Assembly (NCBI RefSeq): GCF_000092225.1
Contig: NC_014158.1
Coordinates: 3,844,001 to 3,908,000, forward strand
Source of the DNA: Tsukamurella paurometabola DSM 20162
GTDB taxonomy: Bacteria > Actinomycetota > Actinomycetes > Mycobacteriales > Mycobacteriaceae
DNA length: 64,000 nucleotides
Direction: 5' to 3'
The notes under the pieces were generated by a model. It was not told the origin of the DNA. It ran no database searches and was given only the letters and a program-made list of their open reading frames with translations. Positions 32,012-41,220 of this stretch are shown here, in pieces. The position numbers and the translations under genes were made by a program. The first letter of the stretch is position 1. Each line of letters opens with the position of its first letter.

Positions 32012-33102
32012 ACCTTCACCGCCTTCCGCCACCACACGAGGGCCACGAAGAAGGGCGCACCGACCATCGCCACCACGATGCCCACCTCCAGTTCTCCGGG
32101 GCGCGCGACCACGCGTCCCACGATGTCGGCGGCGAGCAGCAGCCAGGCGCCCAGCAGCGCCGAATAGGGCAGCAACCAGCGATAGTCGGGACCGGTGAAG
32201 TAGCGGGTGATGTGCGGGACCATGAGGCCGAGGAAGGCGATGCTTCCGCACGCGGCGGTGGCACCGCCGGCCAGGAGGGTCACGGCGATCACGCCGACGG
32301 TGCGCGAGAGGTTCACGTTGAGCCCGAGCCCCCGGGCCACATCGTCGCCCAGGTTGAGTAGGTTCACCGCCGGTCCGTTGGCCAGCGCGAGCAGCGCGCC
32401 GATCACCAGGAACGGGGTGACCGCACCGATCACGTCGTAGCCGCGGCCCACCACGGCACCCGCGTTCCAGAACCGCAGGGCATCGAGCGAGGCGTTATCG
32501 CTGAGCGCGATGGCCGAGGTCATCGAGCTGAGGAAGAGGCCGACGCCGGTACCTGCGAGAACCAGAGTCAGAGGCGATGCGGCGCCGCCACCGAGGCTGG
32601 AGAGCCCGAACACGACGAAGGCCGCGACCGCGGCACCGAGGAAGGCGAACCACACGTATTGCAGCGGCTGGGTAAGGCCACCGAGGAAGATCGCGCAGAC
32701 CACGGCGAACGCGGCGCCCTGAGTGATTCCGAGGATTCCGGGATCGGCGATCGGATTCCGGGTGTGCCCCTGGAGCAGGGCGCCCGCAAGCGCGAGTGCC
32801 GCCCCGGCCAGCAACGCCAGGATGGTGCGCGGCACGCGGAGCGTCTGGACGATGATCGCGGCTTCGTTGAGCTGCGGGTCGCCCGGATTCGGGCCGGTGG
32901 TGTAGCGGTACAACAGTCCGTCCCAGACCGCCGACGGCGCGAGGTCGCGCGAGCCGATCGCCAGCGAGGCCACCACGGTCACGACGAGCAGGATCGCCAG
33001 GAGCAGGAGCCCGAGGAGACGTTTGCGCCGCCGCGCGGCACCTGCGCTGGGGGGCGCGGGTGCCGACGGTTCGTCGCGTGTCGTCGAGAGATCTACGGTC
33101 AC
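32008..33102 (-). CDS. FecCD-type siderophore permease (FepD-like subunit)
   Basis: A 364-residue membrane protein. A hydrophilic N-terminus of about 25 residues (Ala/Pro then Arg-rich) precedes about nine helices; TRNPIADPGILGITQGAA near residue 113 is the FecCD signature and GLMVPHITRYFTGPDYRWLLP lies near residue 300. The GTG at 33102 is 5 bp from the DtxR/IdeR-like box, so the transcript may be leaderless. First gene of the uptake operon, divergent from the binding protein. Confidence 0.92.
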   Translation of the reverse strand: MTVDLSTTRDEPSAPAPPSAGAARRRKRLLGLLLLAILLVVTVVASLAIGSRDLAPSAVWDGLLYRYTTGPNPGDPQLNEAAIIVQTLRVPRTILALLAGAALALAGALLQGHTRNPIADPGILGITQGAAFAVVCAIFLGGLTQPLQYVWFAFLGAAVAAFVVFGLSSLGGGAASPLTLVLAGTGVGLFLSSMTSAIALSDNASLDALRFWNAGAVVGRGYDVIGAVTPFLVIGALLALANGPAVNLLNLGDDVARGLGLNVNLSRTVGVIAVTLLAGGATAACGSIAFLGLMVPHITRYFTGPDYRWLLPYSALLGAWLLLAADIVGRVVARPGELEVGIVVAMVGAPFFVALVWWRKAVKV

Positions 33103-33107
33103 CCTGC

Positions 33108-33126
33108 TAATGGTAGGCTGCCCTTC
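33108..33126. promoter_or_regulatory. DtxR/IdeR-like iron box
   Basis: The 19-mer here matches 12 of 19 positions of TTAGGTTAGGCTAACCTAA, including an intact central TAGGCT. It lies in the 45-bp gap between the divergent permease (start 33102) and binding-protein (start 33148) genes, where one site could repress both when iron is sufficient. The match is moderate, so position carries much of the weight. Confidence 0.45.
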
Positions 33127-33147
33127 ATTTCTTGGAAGGACCCGCCC

Positions 33148-34098
33148 ATGATTTCGTCGCCGCGCGCCCTGGTCAGGGTCGTCGCCATCGCCTTCGTCAC
33201 ACTACTCGTCGCCGCGCTCACCGCGTGCGGCTCCAGTCCGGAGTCGGCCCCGGCGAGCTCCCAGCCGGCCTCGGTGAAGCGGGTCGCCTCGCTCGGCTTG
33301 GGAGATGTGGACACTCTGCTCGCGCTCGGTGTGGTGCCGGTGCTCGTGGCCCCCTGGGCCCAGGACGCCACCGAGCCGGTGGGGGAATGGTCGAAGCCGC
33401 TGTTGCAGGGCCAGACCCCGGCGATGGTGCTGGGTACCGGCAACGCCGTGGACGGTAAGGCGATCGAGACCATCGCTACCGCCAAACCCGATCTGATCGT
33501 GGCCGTGAACTCAGGCTTCGACGACGCCACCTTCGAGCGGCTCCAGTCGATCGCGCCGGTGATCCGGCGCCCCGCGCAGTTCGCCGCGTGGGGCGTCCCG
33601 TGGGAGGCGCAGGTGCGTGCGATCGCGGCGGGAGTGGGCCGCACCGCCGAGGGCGATGCCCTCATCGCCAAGACCAACGACCGGATCGCCCAGGCGAAGG
33701 CCGATCACCCCCGGTATCAGGGGAAGACGGCCGCCACCGTACTGCCGAAGTCCGACGGCGGCCTCTACGCCTACGCGAACACCGACGGTCGCGGCCAGGT
33801 GCTCACCATGCTGGGATTCAGCCTGCCCGAATCGGTTTCGCGACTGGTGCCGGCGGGGAAGTTCTACGCGGACGTCTCCGCCGAGAACCTGAAGATCCTC
33901 GATCTGGACACCCTGGTGTACTTGGACTACGGCACTAAGCAGAGCGAGGAGACGGCGTTCCGATCCCTGAAGGTGGTCGGCGAGAACCGGGTGGCGCGGA
34001 TCGACCGTAACCTCGGCAACGCGATGTCGATGCCCAATCCGGTGACCCTGGAGTGGGTATTGAAGACCCTCCCGCCGAAGCTGCCGGACTTCGCGTGA
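33148..34098 (+). CDS. Ferric-siderophore substrate-binding lipoprotein
   Basis: A 316-residue FepB/FhuD-type binding protein with lipobox ALTAC near residue 27. The mature part has RVASLGLGDVDTLLALGV, the alpha-helical hinge region in the middle and RIDRNLGNAMSMPNPVTLEW near the end. The ATG has GGAAGG 6-7 nt upstream. It is divergent from the two permease genes and ATPase, together forming a complete importer for an iron chelate; which siderophore is unknown and no biosynthesis genes are adjacent. Confidence 0.92.
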   Translation: MISSPRALVRVVAIAFVTLLVAALTACGSSPESAPASSQPASVKRVASLGLGDVDTLLALGVVPVLVAPWAQDATEPVGEWSKPLLQGQTPAMVLGTGNAVDGKAIETIATAKPDLIVAVNSGFDDATFERLQSIAPVIRRPAQFAAWGVPWEAQVRAIAAGVGRTAEGDALIAKTNDRIAQAKADHPRYQGKTAATVLPKSDGGLYAYANTDGRGQVLTMLGFSLPESVSRLVPAGKFYADVSAENLKILDLDTLVYLDYGTKQSEETAFRSLKVVGENRVARIDRNLGNAMSMPNPVTLEWVLKTLPPKLPDFA

Positions 34099-34105
34099 AC
34101 CGCGC

Positions 34106-35674
34106 TCATCCCACCGCGAGGTACATGCGGGTGGGCTGGCTGCGGCCGCGCAACACCTCGACCGGCCCCGGACTCCAGTGCCGGCACTCGCTGGCGTCGG
34201 CGGCCGCCACCGCCGGGGCCGATGCCCACGGCACCAGCGGATCGGCCTTCGCCGCCGTCGACAGGCGCGAGGCCTCGTTGACCGGATCGCCGATCACCGT
34301 GTACTCGAACCGATCAGCGGCACCGACGTACCCGGCCACGACCACGCCGTAGGTGACACCGCACCCCGCGCGGACCTCGGGAACCTCGCGGCGCAACCGG
34401 GTCATCATCGCGCGGGACGCCGCGAGGGCGGCACCCGCGGGATCACTGAGTGCCGCGGGAGCGCCGAAGATGGCGAGTACCGCGTCGCCCTCGAACTTGT
34501 TCACCAGCCCGCCGCGACTGTTCACCTCGGCCACCACCACACCGCAGAATCGATTGAGGATCTGCACCACCTCGGAAGCCGGGCGCTCGGCGGCGAGCTC
34601 GGTGGATCCGACCAGGTCGATGAAGATCACCGCCACCCGCTGCTCGACACCGCCGAGCTCCGGTTCGGACTCGATGGTCGCGGTGGCCACCTGCTCGCCC
34701 ACCTGCCGGGCGTACAGGTCCCGTACCCGCTCCCGCTCCCGCAGGCCGGCCGCCATCTCGTTGAAGCCGGACTGCAGATTGCCCAGAGTGGTGCCGTCGT
34801 ACACCACTACTTCGGTGTCGTAGCGACCCTCGCTCACCCGGCGCATGGCGGCGGTCACGCTGCGCACGGGCGCGGTGATCCGGGCGACGCCGAGCTGATT
34901 GAGTACCGTTCCCGACACCAGGCCGCCGGCGCCGAGAGCACACACGCTGATCGCGATCCCGCTCACCGTGGTCGGCTCGAAGAACGCGAACACTCCCACC
35001 AGCACCACACCGGCCATCGGCAGGCCGGAACCCAGTACCCACAGCCCCAGCGACCGGGCCTCAAGACTCTGGTGCCGCGGCTCCTGCTGGTAGGTCCGCA
35101 GCACGATCGCGGTGACCGGACGCAGGCTGAACTCGACCAGCAGCATGGTGATGCCGGCGGTCACCAGGCCCGCGCCCAGGATCACCAGCGACACCTTCGG
35201 CACCAGTTGCGGATCGTAGAGACCGTAGAGGAAGCCGAACAGGATGGCGGCGACGAGCCAGTTGATCAGTTCGAAGACGTAGATCCGGCGGGGCAGCGCC
35301 AGGGTCTCCTTCGCTTGTTCCTCGGTGGGAGGCGCTCCGCTCCCCACCCACCGCAACGTGGTGAACACGTGCCAGGTGCCGTAGCAGATGCCGAACACCA
35401 GGCCGATCGCGACGTAGGCCGGGAGAATCACGGTGTTGATGTCATTGAGCTCGGGTTGGCGCACGGATGGCTCAGGAATACCCACCAGGATCAGCATCGC
35501 CGCGAACCCCGCGCCGAGCAGTGTGCAGACCGCGATCGAGACCGACAGCAGGATCACGGTACGCAGCCGCCGTGATTGCGCGCTCTCGCCGACCGTCCCC
35601 AGCAGCGGGGAACCGTAGTCCCCTCCTCCGTCGTCGGTTCCGGCGTCCCCCGGGGCCGAGTGCCCCAGTGGCAT
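34106..35674 (-). CDS. Membrane-bound class III adenylate cyclase
   Basis: A 522-residue receptor-type cyclase: six hydrophobic helices (about residues 38-280), a HAMP linker (ARITAPVRSVTAAMRRV), and a C-terminal catalytic domain with VIFIDLVGSTELA (first metal Asp), NKFEGDAVLAIFGAP (second metal Asp) and GDPVNEASRLSTAAK (substrate and transition-state residues). Architecture matches mycobacterial Rv1318c-Rv1320c/Rv3645 cyclases. The ATG at 35674 overlaps the ackA stop (ATGA), so it is co-translated with the acetate genes. Confidence 0.92.
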   Translation of the reverse strand: MPLGHSAPGDAGTDDGGGDYGSPLLGTVGESAQSRRLRTVILLSVSIAVCTLLGAGFAAMLILVGIPEPSVRQPELNDINTVILPAYVAIGLVFGICYGTWHVFTTLRWVGSGAPPTEEQAKETLALPRRIYVFELINWLVAAILFGFLYGLYDPQLVPKVSLVILGAGLVTAGITMLLVEFSLRPVTAIVLRTYQQEPRHQSLEARSLGLWVLGSGLPMAGVVLVGVFAFFEPTTVSGIAISVCALGAGGLVSGTVLNQLGVARITAPVRSVTAAMRRVSEGRYDTEVVVYDGTTLGNLQSGFNEMAAGLRERERVRDLYARQVGEQVATATIESEPELGGVEQRVAVIFIDLVGSTELAAERPASEVVQILNRFCGVVVAEVNSRGGLVNKFEGDAVLAIFGAPAALSDPAGAALAASRAMMTRLRREVPEVRAGCGVTYGVVVAGYVGAADRFEYTVIGDPVNEASRLSTAAKADPLVPWASAPAVAAADASECRHWSPGPVEVLRGRSQPTRMYLAVG

Positions 35675-36834
35675 CAGAGGGCCGCCGCGTCCCGGGCGAT
35701 CGCCAACTCCTCGTTGGTCGGCACCACCAGCACGGCCACCGGTGCGTCGTCGGGCGAGATCCGCCGGGGTTCGGACGAGCGCACCGCGTTGCGCTCCGGA
35801 TCGACGACGATGCCGAACCGCTCGAGCCCGGCGAGGGCGTCGGCACGGACACCGGCGGCGTTCTCGCCGACGCCGGCGGTGAAGGTGATCGCGTCGACCC
35901 CACCGAGGTCCACCAGGTACGCGCCGATGTAGCGGCGCAGCCGGTGGATGTACACGTCGTAGGCGAGTTTCGCATCCTGGTCACCGGATTCGATCAGTGT
36001 GCCCAGCGCCCGGAAATCGTTCTCGCCGGCCAACCCCTTGAGCCCGGAGCGGCGGTTGAGCAGGTCATCGATCTGGTCGATGTCCATGCCGAGACTGCGG
36101 CCCAGGTGCAGCACGAGCCCGGGGTCGATGTCGCCCGACCGGGTGCCCATGACCAGACCCTCCAGCGGGGTCAGTCCCATCGAGGTGTCCACGGCGCGGC
36201 CACCTCGAATCGCGGAGGCAGAGGCACCGTTACCCAGGTGCAGCACGATCTGGTCGACCTCGACGTCCGGCTTGCCGAGGAACGCCGCGACCTGCTTCGA
36301 GACGTACTCGTGCGAGGTGCCGTGGAATCCGTAGCGGCGCAGCGCGTGTTCCTTCGCGAGCTCGCGGTCGATCGCGTAGGTCGCCGCAGCGGCGGGGAGG
36401 TCGAAGAAGAAGGCGGTGTCGAACACCGCGACCTGCTTGACGTTCGGAAGCAGCTCGCGTGCGACCTCGATCCCCTGCGCATTGGCCGGATTATGCAGCG
36501 GCGCCAGGGAACTGAGCCGGCGGATTTCCGCGAGCACCAGGTCGTCGATGATCGTGGGCGAGTGGAAGGTGCGCCCCCCGTGCACCACGCGATGCCCGAC
36601 GGCGGCGATGCCCTCGGGGGTGCCCGCCCCAGCGGTCAGATCGAGCCCGCGATCGGCGAACTCCTCGAACACCAGGCGCAGGGCCGCTTTGTGGTCGGGC
36701 ACCTCTGTCTCGCCGATCCGCTCGACGATGCCGCCGTGCACCACCTCACCAGAATCAGGATGCAGCAGTTGGTACTTCAGAGACGAGGAGCCCGAATTCA
36801 GGACGAGGACCGCGCCCGCCACCGTACCGGTCAT
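35674..36834 (-). CDS. ackA: Acetate kinase
   Basis: A 386-residue ASKHA-fold enzyme interconverting acetyl phosphate plus ADP and acetate plus ATP. Motifs: [16 protein letters not shown] at the N-terminus, [33 protein letters not shown] with the catalytic Arg/His, [29 protein letters not shown] and FTAGVGENA. It follows pta with an ATGA overlap and is coupled to the cyclase gene. Confidence 0.97.
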   Translation of the reverse strand: MTGTVAGAVLVLNSGSSSLKYQLLHPDSGEVVHGGIVERIGETEVPDHKAALRLVFEEFADRGLDLTAGAGTPEGIAAVGHRVVHGGRTFHSPTIIDDLVLAEIRRLSSLAPLHNPANAQGIEVARELLPNVKQVAVFDTAFFFDLPAAAATYAIDRELAKEHALRRYGFHGTSHEYVSKQVAAFLGKPDVEVDQIVLHLGNGASASAIRGGRAVDTSMGLTPLEGLVMGTRSGDIDPGLVLHLGRSLGMDIDQIDDLLNRRSGLKGLAGENDFRALGTLIESGDQDAKLAYDVYIHRLRRYIGAYLVDLGGVDAITFTAGVGENAAGVRADALAGLERFGIVVDPERNAVRSSEPRRISPDDAPVAVLVVPTNEELAIARDAAAL

Positions 36835-38960
36835 GCCTGCGTCTCCTTCGCGTCGGCCTTCCCCGCCTTCTCCGCCGCGAAGGCCTGTGCCTGGATCGCG
36901 GTGATCGCCACGGTGTTCACGATGTCCTCCACCAGGGCGCCGCGGGACAGGTCGTTGATCGGAGCGTTGAGCCCCTGCAGCACCGGACCGATGGCGACGG
37001 CGCCCGCCGATCGCTGCACGGCCTTGTAGGTGTTGTTGCCCGTGTTGAGGTCGGGGAACACGAGCACCGTCGCCTTGCCCGCCACTGCGGAGTCGGGCAT
37101 CTTCGAGGCCGCGACGCCCGGGTCGACGGCGGCGTCGTACTGAATCGGCCCCTCCACCAGTAGTTTCGGGGCACGCTCGCGGACCAGTCCGGTGGCGGCA
37201 CGTACCTTATCGACATCGGCGCCGGTGCCGGATTCGCCGGTCGAGTAGGACAGCATCGCCACCCTCGGGTCGATCCCGAACTGGGACGCCGTCTGCGCCG
37301 AGGAGATCGCGATATCGGCCAACTGGGTCTCGGTGGGATCGGGCACAACGGCGCAGTCGCCGTAGGCGAGCACCTTGTCGGCCAGGCACATCAGGAAGAT
37401 CGACGAGACCGTCGAGACGCCGGGCTTGGTCTTGATGATCTCGAACGAGGGGCGGATGGTGTGGGCCGTGGTGTGCGCGGCACCGGAGACCATGCCGTCG
37501 GCCATACCGAGGTACACCATCATGGTGCCGAAATAGCTCACATCGACCACGGTCTCGGCGGCGCGCTCCAGCGTCATGCCCTTGTGCTTGCGCAGTTCGT
37601 AGTAGGTCTGCGCGAACTTGTCGATGAGGTCGGTGGCCCGTTTCGGATCGATCACATCGGTGTCGCCCAGATCCACCCCCAGTTCGGCGGCTCGGGCGCG
37701 CACGCGGGATTCCTGACCGAGGATGGTCAGATCGGCCACCTCGCGCTGGAGCAGCCGGCCGGCGGCGCGGAGGATCCGGTCGTCGTCGCCCTCGGGGAGC
37801 ACGATCCGTTTGCGGTCCGCCCGGGCGCGGGCGATCAGGTGGTACTCGAACATCTGCGGGGTGACTACACCGGGGTTGGAGACCTGCAGCGCCTCCATCA
37901 GATCCTCGGAGACCACGTACCGCTCGGTGAGGGCGACGGCGAGGTCCACCTTGCGGGCCGATCCGGGGCCCACCCGGCCGCGGGTCTTGGCCGCGATCCG
38001 CGCGGATTCGTAGGTGCCCTGCTGCACGGCGACGATCGGCAGTGTCGGCTTCAAACCATCGACCAGCGCCGCGGTCATCGGGTGCGGCGCGTACCCACCG
38101 TTGAGGATGATCCCGGCCAGTGACGGGAAGCCGTTGGCGCGGTGCGCGTTCACCATGGCGAGCAACACCTCGGACCGGTCACCGGGCGCGATCACCGCGA
38201 CGCCCTCGGTGACTCGCTCCAGGCTGTGCTCGGCGGTCATCCCGGCCACGAGCACGTCCATCGCCTCGCGGGAGAGCAACTCCGGATCACCCCAGAGCAA
38301 CTTGCCGTCCATGGCCTCCATCAGTTCGCCGACGGTGGGCGCGGTGAGCACGGGCTCCTCGGGAAGCACCCACACCGGCAGCCCGGTGGCCGTCGCGAGT
38401 GCCTGGCGCACCGCGTCGAGCTGGCCGGGGTCGCAGCGGTTGGCGATCACCGACGAGGTGTGCGCGTGGTTCGCCCGGATCTCGGCCATCGACTGCTCGG
38501 CGACGGAGACCACCTGCTCGGGCGTGCGGTCGAGGGCCTTGACCGCGAGCAGGATCGACGCGCCCAGGTTGGCGGCGATCCGTGCGTTGAACGACAGCTC
38601 GGTGGGCGAACTGACGTCCGTGTAATCGGAGCCCAGGATCAACACGAAATCGCACTTGTCGGCCACGGCGTGATACCGGCTGACGATCTCGGCGATCGCG
38701 GCGTCGGGGTCCTCGTGCACCTTCTCGTAGGAGACGCCCACGCAGTCGTCGTAGTCGAGATCCGCGGTGGCCTGCTCGATGAGCAGTTCCAGAATGTAAT
38801 CGCGCTGCTCACCCCAGGTGCGGGGGATCGGGCGGAAGACGCCGATCGTCCACCCCGTGGAGGTGAGCAGATTCATCGCGCCGAGCGCGATGGTCGACTT
38901 CCCGGTATCTCCCTCGGGGGAGGCTATGTAGATGCTGCTCGTTTTCGGGCTCGCGACCAT
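36831..38960 (-). CDS. pta: Phosphate acetyltransferase (long form)
   Basis: A 709-residue enzyme converting acetyl-CoA and phosphate to acetyl phosphate. It has the three-part long architecture: an N-terminal P-loop/BioD-like domain ([16 protein letters not shown] near residue 15), a DRTGG regulatory domain in the middle, and the catalytic PTA domain from about residue 385 ([50 protein letters not shown]). It forms the acetate overflow/uptake pathway with ackA. Confidence 0.96.
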   Translation of the reverse strand: MVASPKTSSIYIASPEGDTGKSTIALGAMNLLTSTGWTIGVFRPIPRTWGEQRDYILELLIEQATADLDYDDCVGVSYEKVHEDPDAAIAEIVSRYHAVADKCDFVLILGSDYTDVSSPTELSFNARIAANLGASILLAVKALDRTPEQVVSVAEQSMAEIRANHAHTSSVIANRCDPGQLDAVRQALATATGLPVWVLPEEPVLTAPTVGELMEAMDGKLLWGDPELLSREAMDVLVAGMTAEHSLERVTEGVAVIAPGDRSEVLLAMVNAHRANGFPSLAGIILNGGYAPHPMTAALVDGLKPTLPIVAVQQGTYESARIAAKTRGRVGPGSARKVDLAVALTERYVVSEDLMEALQVSNPGVVTPQMFEYHLIARARADRKRIVLPEGDDDRILRAAGRLLQREVADLTILGQESRVRARAAELGVDLGDTDVIDPKRATDLIDKFAQTYYELRKHKGMTLERAAETVVDVSYFGTMMVYLGMADGMVSGAAHTTAHTIRPSFEIIKTKPGVSTVSSIFLMCLADKVLAYGDCAVVPDPTETQLADIAISSAQTASQFGIDPRVAMLSYSTGESGTGADVDKVRAATGLVRERAPKLLVEGPIQYDAAVDPGVAASKMPDSAVAGKATVLVFPDLNTGNNTYKAVQRSAGAVAIGPVLQGLNAPINDLSRGALVEDIVNTVAITAIQAQAFAAEKAGKADAKETQA

Positions 38961-38981
38961 ACCCCTACTATCCCAGCCGAC

Positions 38982-39992
38982 TCAGCCGAGCGCGCGCAGC
39001 CGGGGTTCCAGATCGCGCTGGAAGTTGTCCAGGAACCGGCGCTGATCGTGACCCGGGGCATGGAAGACGAGGTGGTTCAGGCCCGCATCGGTGTACTGCT
39101 TGACCGCCGCGACGGCCTCGTCGGGATCGGAGGCGACGATCCACCGCTTGGCGACCTGCTCGATCGGCAACTCATCGGCGAGGCGTTCCATCTCGGCCGA
39201 GCTGTTCACGCTGTGCTTCTGCTCCGCGGTGAGCGAGAGCGGCGCCCAGAACCGGGTGTTCTCCAGCGCGAGTTCGGGGTCCGGGTCGTAACTGATCTTG
39301 ATCTCGATCATCTTGTCGAGCGCGTCGAAGTCGCGGCCGCCGAGCTCGGCGCCCTCCTTCGCGGCCGGGATCAGCTTCTCGGTGTAGAGGTCCATGCCCT
39401 TACCGGAGGTGCAGATCATGCCGTCGCCCGCGCGGCCGGCGTACTTGGCCACCACCGGCCCGCCCGCGGCGATGTACACCGGCACCGGGCGCTCCGGGAT
39501 GTCGAACAGGACCGCGTCCTTGGTGTGGTAGTAATCGCCGTCGAAGTTGGAGATCTCGCCGGACCAGAGTTCGCGCATGAGTCGCACTGATTCCCGCAGG
39601 CGCGCGAATCGCTCCTTGAATTCGGGCCACTCGCCCTGGAAGCCGGTGGCGTACTCGTTGAGCGCCTCACCGCTGCCCACACCGAGGAAGATCCGATCGG
39701 GGTACATGCACGCCATCGACGCGAATGCCTGCGCGATCACCGCGGGGTTGTAGCGGAAGGTGGGCGTCATCACCGAGGTACCGATCTTCACCCGCTCGGT
39801 ACGCTCGCCCACCGCGGCCATCCACGCCAGGGAGAACGGGGCGTGGCCGCCGTTCACCCGCCACGGCTGGAAATGGTCGCTCACGGCGACCGAATCCATA
39901 CCCGCGGCCTCCGCCGCGACCGCGATCTCCACCAACTCGCGGGGCCCGAACTGCTCCGCCGATGCCTTGTACCCCAGCTGCAACTTCGCCAT
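38982..39992 (-). CDS. fgd: F420-dependent glucose-6-phosphate dehydrogenase
   Basis: A 336-residue luciferase-like TIM-barrel oxidoreductase that reduces coenzyme F420 with glucose-6-phosphate. [29 protein letters not shown] (His/Trp of the active site), [20 protein letters not shown] and [12 protein letters not shown] match mycobacterial Fgd1, which has the same length. The ATG at 39992 is used; upstream in-frame extension overlaps the SpoIID gene end region. First of fgd-pta-ackA-cyclase, the order seen in M. tuberculosis for the first three. Confidence 0.95.
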   Translation of the reverse strand: MAKLQLGYKASAEQFGPRELVEIAVAAEAAGMDSVAVSDHFQPWRVNGGHAPFSLAWMAAVGERTERVKIGTSVMTPTFRYNPAVIAQAFASMACMYPDRIFLGVGSGEALNEYATGFQGEWPEFKERFARLRESVRLMRELWSGEISNFDGDYYHTKDAVLFDIPERPVPVYIAAGGPVVAKYAGRAGDGMICTSGKGMDLYTEKLIPAAKEGAELGGRDFDALDKMIEIKISYDPDPELALENTRFWAPLSLTAEQKHSVNSSAEMERLADELPIEQVAKRWIVASDPDEAVAAVKQYTDAGLNHLVFHAPGHDQRRFLDNFQRDLEPRLRALG

Positions 39993-40066
39993 GGGATTCA
40001 CCCTACTGGCCGGGCCCGACATCGCACCCGCACGTACCCGGCGTCCGGGCCTGAGCGGCCGGTTCG

Positions 40067-40984
40067 TTAGGGGCCGGACGGATCGTCGATGCGGGAGGCG
40101 CCGTACTCGGTCTCGTAAACCCGGCCCTCCTTCGCCATGACGAGTCCGGTGGTGCTCGCGACGGCGGCGTCGGTGCGCGGGTCCTCCCGGTCGAGGCCGC
40201 CGTACACCTGCGAGGCCTGGGTGTCGTCGAAGGTATCGCCGCGTTCGGCACCGCGGACCAGCGCGTAGGACCGCGCGGCGATCGCCTGCGCCTGCAGTGC
40301 CGCGCTGCCGCCCTGGTCGGCCCAACCGGGCGAGCTCTCCACGGGGACCACACTGCGCACGTAGTCCTCGATGCCGACGACGTTGAGCACCTTGCCGTCG
40401 CGCACCAGAAGGCTGCCGCGATAGCCGGCGTTGCTACCGCAGAAGCGGAGCACCTGGTCCGCGGGGAGCGATTGATTGGGCGAGGGCGGGTTGACGGTGC
40501 CGTCCGGAACCTCGAGCGTGCCGAGCACTTGGCCGCCGCAGCCGGCACGCACCGTCGCCGTGGTGCCCTCGATGCTGACCGCCTGGCCGGGCGCGAGCGA
40601 CTTGCCGGCAATGAGGCCGCCCGCGGGCGCGAGCACGTCGAGCCGGTTCTGGTCCGTGAGGCGCACCGTGATCGGGAGCCCGGTGTGCACGGCACCGATG
40701 GTGGTACCCGGGTAGTAGCGATCCAGGATCTGCTGCACGTTCCAGCCCTGTTTCGCGTATCCGAAGGCGCCGAGCTGGCTCATACCGCGGCCGTGGCCGC
40801 CGGCACTTCCCGGCGCGACCGCATCTCCGGGGGCCGAATCGTCGACCAGTGCGGGGTCGGAGACGGCTTCGTACCCGGTCAGCACGCCGCCGATCACGAG
40901 CGCTGGCAGGACGGTGACGAGCGCGGCCCGGACGGCCCGCGAGCGCCGAGAACGACGAGGTCCGCCGTCGATCCAGACGGGCAT
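40067..40984 (-). CDS. SpoIID/LytB-domain exported protein
   Basis: A 305-residue protein with a basic N-terminus and one membrane helix ([18 protein letters not shown]), then the SpoIID/LytB fold: [46 protein letters not shown] and [14 protein letters not shown] with the catalytic-type Glu. In sporeformers SpoIID is a lytic transglycosylase acting on denuded peptidoglycan; here, in a non-sporulating lineage, a cell-wall remodelling role is inferred. The C-terminus ([13 protein letters not shown]) is short. Confidence 0.82.
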   Translation of the reverse strand: MPVWIDGGPRRSRRSRAVRAALVTVLPALVIGGVLTGYEAVSDPALVDDSAPGDAVAPGSAGGHGRGMSQLGAFGYAKQGWNVQQILDRYYPGTTIGAVHTGLPITVRLTDQNRLDVLAPAGGLIAGKSLAPGQAVSIEGTTATVRAGCGGQVLGTLEVPDGTVNPPSPNQSLPADQVLRFCGSNAGYRGSLLVRDGKVLNVVGIEDYVRSVVPVESSPGWADQGGSAALQAQAIAARSYALVRGAERGDTFDDTQASQVYGGLDREDPRTDAAVASTTGLVMAKEGRVYETEYGASRIDDPSGP

Positions 40985-41091
40985 CGGGTCTCCTTCGGTC
41001 TGTGGTCGGCACCCGTCACGCCTGCGACGGGGCCGCAGTTCGCACGCGGCGATTACATAAGGGGCTAACGTGATTATTGAGACTGTTGAGG

Positions 41092-41108
41092 CTCAAGTTA
41101 CCATTGAG
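41092..41108. promoter_or_regulatory. Inverted repeat CTCAA-N7-TTGAG, possible MerR/SoxR-type site
   Basis: CTCAA-GTTACCA-TTGAG lies in the 236-bp gap between the SpoIID and ABC exporter genes, in a locally AT-richer stretch. It resembles the second element about 100 bp downstream (AAGTTA near TTGAGG). Regulator identity unknown. Confidence 0.35.
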
Positions 41109-41190
41109 GGTTGCGTTTCGCCTACCCCCGGCGATTCGCGCGGCATCGCTCGAGTCCACGGTTCCGCCGTCGGCGAACGTCCTGGATATG

Positions 41191-41206
41191 AAGTTAACTT
41201 GAGGTC
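41191..41206 (+). promoter_or_regulatory. AAGTTAACTT palindrome, candidate MerR-type promoter of the exporter
   Basis: A perfect 10-bp palindrome AAGTTAACTT followed by GAGGTC lies 15-30 bp upstream of the exporter ATG. It is reminiscent of MerR/SoxR-type operators built on CTCAAGTTAACTTGAG, lying between weak -35 (CTGGAT) and -10 (TAGCCT) boxes about 20 bp apart. The MerR gene at 43457-44281 is a candidate regulator. Confidence 0.4.
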
Positions 41207-41220
41207 CTAGCCTTGTATGC

